NCBI RefSeq assembly: GCF_049445995.1
Contig: NZ_JBMSDZ010000009.1
Location: 82,600-146,599 of the forward strand
Source: Dyella_A sp049445995
GTDB taxonomy: Bacteria > Pseudomonadota > Gammaproteobacteria > Xanthomonadales > Rhodanobacteraceae
DNA length: 64,000 nt
Direction of reading: 5' to 3'
The translations under genes and the position numbers were made by a program. Under the pieces are notes generated by a model that did not search any database, had not been told where the DNA came from, and saw nothing but the letters and a program-made list of their open reading frames with translations. Every line of letters starts with the position of its first letter. The stretch's first letter is position 1. Positions 47,890 through 55,352 of the stretch are shown here, piece by piece.

Positions 47890-48512
47890 CGAAGCACTCC
47901 CACCAGGTAGACGTAACTGAACACGCCGACCCAGACCAGATCGAGAAAATGCCAGAACATGCTCAGGCAGAGCAGCCGGCGCCGGTTCGCTTCGGTCAGT
48001 CCGCGCCTGGCCAACTGCACCATCAGCACCACCAGCCAGATCACGCCCACCGTGACATGCAGGCCGTGCGTGCCGACCAGGGTGAAGAACGACGACAGGA
48101 AGGCGCTGCGGCCGGGGCCGGCGCCCTCGGCGATCATGGTGGCGAACTCGCGTATTTCGAGCCCCACGAACACCGTGGCGAGCACGCCGGAGACGGCCAG
48201 CCACCCCAGCATCGCGCCCTTGCGCTGGCGCCCCATCTCCAGCATCGAAAAGCCGAAGGTGACCGACGACACCAGCAGCAGCGCCGTGTTGATGGCCAGC
48301 CCCGGCAGATCGAGCACGTCGCGCGCGGTGGGGCCGCCGGCGTAGGCGGTGCCCAGTACCGCGTTGCAGGCAAACAGCGCGGCGAAGATGAAGCAGTCGC
48401 TCATCAGGTAGAGCCAGAACCCCAGCAGGGTTCCGTTGTGCGGATGCGCCTCCTCGCGGCAGACAAACTCGCGCGGCGCGGGGGCGGCGGTATCGACGGC
48501 GATGGTGTTCAT
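47886..48512 (-). CDS. cyoC: Cytochrome bo3 quinol oxidase subunit III
   Basis: A 208-residue COX3-like subunit with five predicted helices. GFWLYLMSDCFIFAALFACNAVL and GTHGLHVTVGVIWLVVLMVQ are conserved in CyoC. It overlaps cyoB by 4 bases upstream and cyoD by 4 bases downstream, so all are translationally coupled. Confidence 0.95.
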   Translation of the reverse strand: MNTIAVDTAAPAPREFVCREEAHPHNGTLLGFWLYLMSDCFIFAALFACNAVLGTAYAGGPTARDVLDLPGLAINTALLLVSSVTFGFSMLEMGRQRKGAMLGWLAVSGVLATVFVGLEIREFATMIAEGAGPGRSAFLSSFFTLVGTHGLHVTVGVIWLVVLMVQLARRGLTEANRRRLLCLSMFWHFLDLVWVGVFSYVYLVGVLR

Positions 48513-50521
48513 GCGGTGGCGCCCCGTGCCTTCGGCTCCCAGTGGCCGGTATGCAGTTCGAACTCGGCCACGTCCCGGGCGGCGATATGGGTGTCGCGGT
48601 CGTAGTTGAACGTGTGGATGATGCCTGCGGCGATCATCGCCACGAACGCCAGCGCCGCCAGCCACCAGATGTACCAGACCATGGCGAAGCCGAAGACCGT
48701 GCCCAGCCCGGCCAGCACCATGCCGGCGGCGGTGTTGCGGGGCATGTGGATGTCGTTGAAGCCTTCCTGCGGTCGCTGATAGCCGTGCTTGTTCATGTCG
48801 GTCCAGGCGTCGCGCTCGTACACCCGCGGGATGAAGGCGTAGTTGTACGGCGGCGGCGGCGAGGAGGTGGACCACTCCAGCGTGCGGCCGCCCCACGGAT
48901 CGTTGCCCACCGCCAGTGCATCGCGGCGGCGGATGCTCACGAACAGCTGCATGAGGAACGACAGGATGCCGAGCAGGATCAGCAACGCGCCGAACGCGGC
49001 GATGACGAACCAGATCTGCAGGCTGGGATCGGTGAAGTGGCTCAGGCGCCGCGTCACGCCCATCAGCCCCAGCACGTAGAGCGGACCGAAGGCGACCCAG
49101 AAACCCACCTGCCAGAACCAGAAACTGAGCTTGCCCCAGAACTCGTCCAGGCGAAAACCGAACGCCTTGGGAAACCAGTAGTTGATGCCGGCAAACACGC
49201 CGAACACCACGCCGCCGATGATCACGTTGTGGAAGTGCGCCACCAGGAACAGGCTGTTGTGCAGCAGGAAATCCGCCGGTGCCACCGACAGCATCACGCC
49301 GGTCATGCCGCCGAGGGTGAAGGTGAACAAAAAGCCCATGGTCCACATCATCGGCACCGTGAAACGCACCCGCCCGCGGTACATGGTGAACAGCCAGTTG
49401 AAGATCTTCACGCCGGTGGGGATCGAAATCATCATCGTGGTGAGGGCGAAGAACGAGTTGACGTCCGCACCCGATCCCATGGTGAAGAAGTGATGCAGCC
49501 ACACCAGGTAGGACAGCAGCATGATCGAGGCGGTGGCGTAGACCATCGACGAATAACCGAACAGCCGCTTGCCCGAGAAGGTGGGCACGATCTCGGAGTA
49601 CAGGCCGAACATCGGCAGGATCAGGATGTAGACCTCCGGGTGGCCCCAGATCCAGATCAGGTTGACGTACATCATCACGTTGCCGCCGAACCCGTTGGTG
49701 AAGAAGTGGGTGCCGATGTAGCGGTCCAGCGACAGCAGTAACAGTGTGGCGGTGAGGATCGGGAAGGTCACCACGATCAGGCCGCTGGTGCACAGCGTGG
49801 TCCAGGTGAACATCGGCATCTTCATCAGCGTCATGCCCGGCGCGCGCATCTTGAGGACGGTGACGACGAAATTGATGCCGGTGAGCAAGGTGCCCAGGCC
49901 CGCGAGCTGCAGGCCCCAGATGTAGTAGTCCACGCCCGGTCCGGGGCTCTGGTTCAGTTCGGATACCGGTGGCATGCCCAGCCAGCCCGCGTTCGAGAAG
50001 TCGCCGATGAACAGCGAGGCCATGAACAGCACCACGCCGCTGGCCGTCAGCCAGAAGCTGAAGTTGTTGAGGAACGGGAACGCCACGTCGCGCGCGCCGA
50101 TCTGCAGCGGCATCACGTAGTTCATGAAGCCGGCGATGTACGCCATCGCCACGAAGAAGATCATGATCGCGCCGTGCGCGGTGAAAATCTGGTCGTAGTG
50201 GTGCGGCGGCAGGTAGCCCATGTTGGCGCCGAAGGCGATCGCCTGCTGCGAGCGCATCAGCAGGGCGTCGGCAAAGCCGCGCAGCAGCATCACCGTGGCC
50301 AGCACGATGTACATGATGCCGAGCTTCTTGTGGTCCACGCTGGTGAACCATTCGTTCCACAGGTAGCCCCACTTGCGATGGTAGGTGATGGCACCGACCA
50401 CGCCGGCGCCGACGATGGCCACGACCACGAAGGTCCAGACCACGATGCTGTTGTCCAGGGGCAGCGCGCTGAGCGAAAGGCGCCCGAGCAGGAAATTCCA
50501 GATGGCGGGACGATCGGGCAT
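48509..50521 (-). CDS. cyoB: Cytochrome bo3 quinol oxidase subunit I
   Basis: A 670-residue heme-copper oxidase core. The low-spin heme and binuclear centre ligands lie in FTAHGAIMIFF, WGHPEVYILILP (with the cross-linked Tyr), HHFFTMG and HFHNVIIGG. About 15 helices are present, including the extra ones of the quinol oxidase branch. It begins with MPDRPAIWNF, 23 bases after the cyoA stop. Confidence 0.96.
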   Translation of the reverse strand: MPDRPAIWNFLLGRLSLSALPLDNSIVVWTFVVVAIVGAGVVGAITYHRKWGYLWNEWFTSVDHKKLGIMYIVLATVMLLRGFADALLMRSQQAIAFGANMGYLPPHHYDQIFTAHGAIMIFFVAMAYIAGFMNYVMPLQIGARDVAFPFLNNFSFWLTASGVVLFMASLFIGDFSNAGWLGMPPVSELNQSPGPGVDYYIWGLQLAGLGTLLTGINFVVTVLKMRAPGMTLMKMPMFTWTTLCTSGLIVVTFPILTATLLLLSLDRYIGTHFFTNGFGGNVMMYVNLIWIWGHPEVYILILPMFGLYSEIVPTFSGKRLFGYSSMVYATASIMLLSYLVWLHHFFTMGSGADVNSFFALTTMMISIPTGVKIFNWLFTMYRGRVRFTVPMMWTMGFLFTFTLGGMTGVMLSVAPADFLLHNSLFLVAHFHNVIIGGVVFGVFAGINYWFPKAFGFRLDEFWGKLSFWFWQVGFWVAFGPLYVLGLMGVTRRLSHFTDPSLQIWFVIAAFGALLILLGILSFLMQLFVSIRRRDALAVGNDPWGGRTLEWSTSSPPPPYNYAFIPRVYERDAWTDMNKHGYQRPQEGFNDIHMPRNTAAGMVLAGLGTVFGFAMVWYIWWLAALAFVAMIAAGIIHTFNYDRDTHIAARDVAEFELHTGHWEPKARGATA

Positions 50522-50544
50522 GTCGTGAACCTCGATGATTCGGA

Positions 50545-51540
50545 TCAGTGCGTCGCCGCGTCGTGCGCAGGCGTCGCCGGGGATGGCGCGGCGGGCATCG
50601 CCTCGTCCGCAGCGTGGCCGGGCATCGCCGCCATCGCGGCGTGCCCCATGGTGGCCATCTGGCCCGGGCACACGTCGCCGGGGTCGGCGCACTGGTTGAG
50701 GATGCGGCGATACAGGCCGGCGTCGAAGCGGGCGTAGTAGTGCACCGGCTCGGCGCGGCTGGGTTCATCGAGACGGTCGAACGCGCGGGCGTCGAGATCC
50801 TTGCCCTCGGTACGCACCCTGGCCACCCAATGGGTGAAGTCGGCATCGCTCAGGCCGTGAAAGCGGAAACGCATGTCGGTGAAGCCGGAGCCGCTGTAGT
50901 TGGAGGACTGTCCGTCGTATTCGCCCGGTTTGTTGATCACGGCGTGCAGCACCGTCTGCATGCCGGGCATGGTGTAGATCATGCCGGCCAGCGTGGGCAC
51001 GAAGAACGCGTTCATGGTGTCTTTCGACGTGAGCTTGAAGTGGATCGGGCGATCCACCGGAGCGGCCATTTCGTTGACCGTGGCAATGCCGTACTGCGGG
51101 TAGAAAAACAGCCATTTCCAGTCCAGTGACACCACCTGCACCTCCAACGGTTCGATGTGGGTCGGCATGGGCCGGTGGGCACTGATGCGGCGCAGCGGGC
51201 GGTAGGGATCCAGCTGGTGGGTGCCGATCCAGGTCATCGCGCCGAGCACCACGATGATCAGCAGCGGCGCGGCCCACACCACCAGTTCGAACTGGGTGGA
51301 GTGGTCCCACTCCGGCTCGTATGCGGCCGACGGGTTGGAGGCGCGATAGCGCCACGCGATCACGCCGATGGCCACCAGCACGGGCACCACGATCAGCGAC
51401 ATCAGGATGACCGAGGCAATCATCAGATCGCTCTGCTGACGCGCAACGTCACCGGCGGGATCGAGCAAGACCAGCTTGCAGCCGCTCAGGGTGAGCGCCA
51501 GCAGCGCCAGCAGCGGGCCTCGAAGACGTTTTGGAGACAT
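50545..51540 (-). CDS. cyoA: Cytochrome bo3 quinol oxidase subunit II
   Basis: A 331-residue lipoprotein with lipobox LSGC (Cys21), two membrane helices and a periplasmic cupredoxin domain. The copper-A ligand cysteines of cytochrome c oxidases are absent, and VQVVSLDWKWLFFYPQYGIATVNE matches CyoA, so it oxidises ubiquinol. The C-terminus ends in a Met/His/Ala-rich tail (about residues 300-331). Start chosen at MSPKRLRGPLLALL so that the signal peptide is intact. Confidence 0.95.
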   Translation of the reverse strand: MSPKRLRGPLLALLALTLSGCKLVLLDPAGDVARQQSDLMIASVILMSLIVVPVLVAIGVIAWRYRASNPSAAYEPEWDHSTQFELVVWAAPLLIIVVLGAMTWIGTHQLDPYRPLRRISAHRPMPTHIEPLEVQVVSLDWKWLFFYPQYGIATVNEMAAPVDRPIHFKLTSKDTMNAFFVPTLAGMIYTMPGMQTVLHAVINKPGEYDGQSSNYSGSGFTDMRFRFHGLSDADFTHWVARVRTEGKDLDARAFDRLDEPSRAEPVHYYARFDAGLYRRILNQCADPGDVCPGQMATMGHAAMAAMPGHAADEAMPAAPSPATPAHDAATH

Positions 51541-51758
51541 GAGCGCACTTGGGGAGTGGGGATCAACCTGCGTAGGATACCAAGTGTCCCCGGCCATTCC
51601 GACGCGACACGTTGTCGTCTGGTCGCTTTGTCGCATCGGGTGCATGCTTGCAGAATGCGCCGTCTGGCCGATCGCGCAAGACGAAACCGCGAGTGGCGCG
51701 GCCGGCACAGGACACCGCTTGCGTGCCGCGCAGCCCGCATCACACCTACGGAATAGCC

Positions 51759-53090
51759 ATGTCGTCCAGCCACTCCCAGCTCTCCGATCCGTCCGTCGCC
51801 TCGCCGCCTGCGGGTGCCGCAGGCCACGCCCAGGAGGTCACCCCCGGGGATATCTCGATCGGCGTGGTGATTGGTCGCATCTCCGAGTTCTTCGATTTCT
51901 TTGTGTTCGGCATCGGCTGCGTGCTGGTGTTTCCCAGGGTGTTCTTCCCCTTCGCCAGCGAGCTCAACGGCATCTTCTACTCGTTTGCGCTGTTTGCGCT
52001 GGCGTTCATCGGGCGGCCGATCGGCTCGTTGATCTTCCTGTTCCTGCACCGCGAGTTCGGTCGCGGCGCCAAGCTCACCGTGGCGCTGTTCCTGCTGGGC
52101 ATGACCACCGCCGGCATCGCCTTTCTGCCGGGGTACGATGTGCTGGGCGTGCTGGCGATCGTGGCGCTGGCGGTGCTGCGCTTCGGCCAGGGCCTTGCCA
52201 TCGGCGGCAGCTGGGATGGCCTGTCTTCGCTGCTGGCGCTCAATGCGCCGCGGCACAAGCGCGGCTGGTACGCCATGATTCCGCAGCTGGGCGCGCCGAT
52301 CGGCTTCATTCTCGTGGCCGGCCTGTTCGCCTACCTGTTGACCAGCCTGACGGCCGACGAATTCTATGGCTGGGGCTGGCGTTATCCGTTCTTCGTGGCC
52401 TTCGCCATCAACGTGGTGGCGCTGTTCGCCCGCCTGCGACTGGTGGTGACGCCCGAATACTCGACCATGCTCAAGCTGCGCGAGCTGGAGCCTTCGCCGG
52501 TGGGCGAACTGGTACGCACGCAGGGCAAGGCCATTGCGCTGGGCGCGTTCGCGCCGTTGGCCAGCTATGCGCTGTTTCACCTGGTGACGATCTTTGCGCT
52601 GTCGTGGGCGCTGCTGTTCACCAGGCAGTCGCCGGTGAGCTTCCTCGTGGTGCAGATCATCGGGGCGGCGGTGGCGATTCCCTGCATGATGGCCTCCGGG
52701 CTCATCGCCGACCGCTTCGGACGGCGCATGACGCTGGCGATCTTAGCCGTGCTGATCGCCATCTACAGCGGCTGGACGCCGCTGATGCTGTCCGGCGGCC
52801 GGGTGGAGGGTTACCTGTTCATCATCGTCGGCTTCGCCCTGCTGGGCTTCTCCCACGCGCAGGCCGCCGGTGCGGTGAGCTCCAGCTTTCTCAGCTATTT
52901 CCGCTACACCGGCGCGCTGATCACCTCGGACCTGGGCTGGCTGCTGGGCGCCGGGTTCGCTCCGCTGGTGGCACTGTCGCTGTCGGTCTATCTGGGCGTG
53001 GGCTACGTGGGCCTGTACCTGCTGTCTGGCGCCATCGGCACCCTGGCGGCGTTGTGGATGAGTCGCGCGGGCGGCATGCCGAACGATTGA
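51759..53090 (+). CDS. MFS transporter, metabolite:H+ symporter (MHS) type
   Basis: A 443-residue membrane protein with 12 predicted helices. FVFGIGCVLVFPRVFFPFASE, the FIGRPIGSLIFLFLHREFGRGAKL loop between helices 2 and 3 and the RFGRRMTLAI loop in the second half follow the pattern of MHS transporters such as ProP and KgtP. The substrate cannot be read from the sequence. The first 28 residues are a Ser/Pro/Ala-rich cytoplasmic tail. It is divergent from cyoA with 218 bases between, where I see no strong promoter. Confidence 0.88.
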   Translation: MSSSHSQLSDPSVASPPAGAAGHAQEVTPGDISIGVVIGRISEFFDFFVFGIGCVLVFPRVFFPFASELNGIFYSFALFALAFIGRPIGSLIFLFLHREFGRGAKLTVALFLLGMTTAGIAFLPGYDVLGVLAIVALAVLRFGQGLAIGGSWDGLSSLLALNAPRHKRGWYAMIPQLGAPIGFILVAGLFAYLLTSLTADEFYGWGWRYPFFVAFAINVVALFARLRLVVTPEYSTMLKLRELEPSPVGELVRTQGKAIALGAFAPLASYALFHLVTIFALSWALLFTRQSPVSFLVVQIIGAAVAIPCMMASGLIADRFGRRMTLAILAVLIAIYSGWTPLMLSGGRVEGYLFIIVGFALLGFSHAQAAGAVSSSFLSYFRYTGALITSDLGWLLGAGFAPLVALSLSVYLGVGYVGLYLLSGAIGTLAALWMSRAGGMPND

Positions 53091-53191
53091 GTGGCCCCAG
53101 GTCGCCGCACTGGCGGCCGTGCATCTCCCGTCGTCAGGGGGCGTGTCATCAACGCTAGAATGGGCGGATTACTCAACCCGTGGGAGGCTGC

Positions 53192-54361
53192 ATGGCTGTC
53201 CGTCTTGATCCGCTCGACCTTTACGATGTCCGCGCGCTGCTCTCCGACGAGGAGCGCATGGTGCAGGACTCGGTCGGCCGCTTTGTCGACGAAAAGGTGC
53301 TGCCGATCATCGGCGACTGCTTCGAGCAGGGCCGCTTCCCGAAGGAGCTGATTCCCGAGATCGCCGGCCTCGGCCTGCTTGGCGCGACCATTCCCGAGGA
53401 ATACGGCGGCGCCGGCATGAACGGCGTCAGCTACGGCCTGATCTGCCAGGAGCTGGAGCGCGGCGATTCGGGCCTGCGCAGCTTCGCCTCGGTGCAGAGC
53501 TCGCTGTGCATGTACCCGATCTTCGCCTACGGCAGCGAGGAGCAGAAGCGCCAGTACCTGCCGAAGATGGCGGCGGGCGAGATCATCGGCTGCTTCGGCC
53601 TGACCGAGCCGCACGGCGGCTCCGATCCGGCCAACATGAAGACCCACGCCAGGAAGGATGGCGGCGACTGGGTGATCAACGGCGCCAAGATGTGGATCAC
53701 CAACGGCAACCTCGCGCACATCGCCATCGTCTGGGCGATGACCGGGGACGGCATCCAGGGCTTCATCGTCCCCACCGATTCCGCCGGCTTCAAGGCGCAG
53801 GAAATCCACAAGAAGATGAGCCTGCGCGCCTCGGTCACCAGCGCGCTGTTCTTCGACGGCGTGCGCGTGCCGGACGCCAACCGCCTGCCCAACGTGAAGG
53901 GCCTGAAGGGTCCGCTGGGCTGCCTCAACCAGGCGCGTTACGGCATCACCTGGGGTCCAATCGGCGCCGCCCAGGCCTGCCTGAAGGAAGTGCTCGACTA
54001 CACCGCCGAGCGCGTGATGTTCGGCCGCCCGCTGGCGGCCAACCAGGCGATCCAGCTGAAGCTGGCCGACATGGCCCGGCGCATCACCACCGCGCAGTTG
54101 CTCTCCCTGCAACTGGGCCGCCTGAAGGATGCCGGCAGGCTGCAGCCCACCCAGGTGAGTCTGGCCAAGTGGAACAACGTGCGCATGGCCATCGACATCG
54201 CGCGCGAGTGCCGCGACGTGCTCGGCGGCGCCGGCATCACCACCGAGCACGGTGCGATCCGCCACGCGTTGAACCTGGAGTCGGTGATCACCTACGAGGG
54301 CACCGAGACCGTGCACCAGCTGGTGGTGGGCCGTGAGCTGACGGGCATCAACGCGTTCTGA
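53192..54361 (+). CDS. gcdH: Acyl-CoA dehydrogenase, glutaryl-CoA dehydrogenase type
   Basis: A 389-residue flavoenzyme. The catalytic Glu369 is in TYEGTETVHQLVVGRELTGINAF, and the Arg that holds the distal carboxylate of glutaryl-CoA matches R96 in GLRSFASVQSSL. ARYGITWGPIGAAQACL is also typical of GcdH, which converts glutaryl-CoA to crotonyl-CoA in lysine and tryptophan breakdown. GGGAGG lies 6 bases before the ATG, and TAGAAT at 53156-53161 may be its -10 box. Confidence 0.92.
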   Translation: MAVRLDPLDLYDVRALLSDEERMVQDSVGRFVDEKVLPIIGDCFEQGRFPKELIPEIAGLGLLGATIPEEYGGAGMNGVSYGLICQELERGDSGLRSFASVQSSLCMYPIFAYGSEEQKRQYLPKMAAGEIIGCFGLTEPHGGSDPANMKTHARKDGGDWVINGAKMWITNGNLAHIAIVWAMTGDGIQGFIVPTDSAGFKAQEIHKKMSLRASVTSALFFDGVRVPDANRLPNVKGLKGPLGCLNQARYGITWGPIGAAQACLKEVLDYTAERVMFGRPLAANQAIQLKLADMARRITTAQLLSLQLGRLKDAGRLQPTQVSLAKWNNVRMAIDIARECRDVLGGAGITTEHGAIRHALNLESVITYEGTETVHQLVVGRELTGINAF

Positions 54362-54386
54362 CGGTTGGTGCAAGGACCATCCTCAG

Positions 54387-54500
54387 CGTCATCCCAGCGC
54401 AAGCTGGGATCCAGTGCCTTTGCCGTCACGGTGGAGAGACGCTGGATGACCAGCCCTGCGGCTGTTGAAGAAGCGCCTCCGGCTTTCGCCGGAATGACGG
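54387..54500. repeat. Long inverted-repeat element, copy 3
   Basis: A left arm beginning CGTCATCCCAGCGCAAGC and a right arm ending GGCTTTCGCCGGAATGACGG flank a divergent centre of about 60 bases. The outer arms still pair; the centre differs from copies 1 and 2. It lies just after gcdH. Confidence 0.8.
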
Positions 54501-54539
54501 TGAGGGCGAACAGATATTCCGGGCCAGAGGGTCCCTAGC

Positions 54540-54806
54540 ATGAGCTGGCAAGACCTCCGTATCGAAACCGACCGCCTGATCCTGCGTCCGACCCGGGCGG
54601 AGGATTTCAAGGGCTGGGCATTCGACCAGCTTGGCTGGACCGAAGTGATCCACACCATCGCGCCGGACCATCTCGCCTCGCAGGAGGTCGCCCGGCGGCT
54701 GGGTTCCAGCCTGCGCGGGCCGGGGCATTTGCCCGAGCCGTTCCAGGACCTGCCCGTCGAGGTCTGGGGCCAGAGCTGGACGGCGTGGAAACGGCGCCGC
54801 GCATGA
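54540..54806 (+). pseudogene. GNAT acetyltransferase with the central domain deleted
   Basis: An 88-residue open frame. Residues 1-26 (LRIETDRLILRPTRAEDFKGWA) are the start of a RimJ/RimL-type acetyltransferase, and residues 27-88 (FDQLGWTEVIHTIAPDHLASQEVARRLGSSLRG..EVWGQSW) are its end. The roughly 90 residues between, holding the acetyl-CoA loop and most of the fold, are missing in frame. It cannot form a GNAT domain. A short repeat in the parent (GWA near the start and DWAF near the end) could have caused the deletion. Its stop overlaps the next start as ATGA. Confidence 0.75.
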
Positions 54807-55309
54807 GCCACGTGCCGCCCGCGCTGTTCGTCGCGCTCAGCGAGCTGGTGCCCGAGCTCTACGTGCACTGCGCCGAGCCGTGGTGCGTGATCGGCAGCGC
54901 CGGCGCGCGGATGCTCGGTGCCGAGGTGGCCGTGACCGATGTCGACGTGCTGCTCTCGCGTGCCGATGCCGCCGCGTTGATGGCGCGCTGGGCCGAGTGG
55001 CGCGACACCGCCCATGCGCCCGCCGACGGCGACCGCTTCCGCTCGCATTTCGCCCGCTTCCGCTTTCCCGGCCTGCCGGTGGAAGTGATGGGCGACCTGG
55101 AACTCCACGGCGACGCGGGGTGGCAGCCGGTATCGCCCGGCAAGCTGGTGCTGGTCGGGCTGGCAGGGCTGGCCGTGCCGGTGCCCGCGCTGGACGAGCA
55201 GATCCGCCTGTTCGAATCCTTCGGCCGCGACAAGGACCGTGTGCGTGCCGCCGCCTTGCTCGCGCTGCGCCAGCCATCTTCCGTATTGCCGATCGTTGCC
55301 TCTTCCTGA
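54803..55309 (+). CDS. Hypothetical protein, nucleotidyltransferase-like
   Basis: A 168-residue soluble protein. CVIGSAGARMLGAEVAVTDVDVLLSRADA resembles the GS..DxD pattern of nucleotidyltransferase-fold proteins, and the C-terminal DRVRAAALLALR is a short helix seen after such domains. Nothing else identifies it. It starts inside the stop of the deleted GNAT gene (ATGA overlap), so the two were probably cotranscribed. Function unknown. Confidence 0.7.
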   Translation: MSHVPPALFVALSELVPELYVHCAEPWCVIGSAGARMLGAEVAVTDVDVLLSRADAAALMARWAEWRDTAHAPADGDRFRSHFARFRFPGLPVEVMGDLELHGDAGWQPVSPGKLVLVGLAGLAVPVPALDEQIRLFESFGRDKDRVRAAALLALRQPSSVLPIVASS

Positions 55310-55352
55310 CGGCTGCCTGCCGCCGCTTTCCGCCTCCAAGACGAATCCCGCC

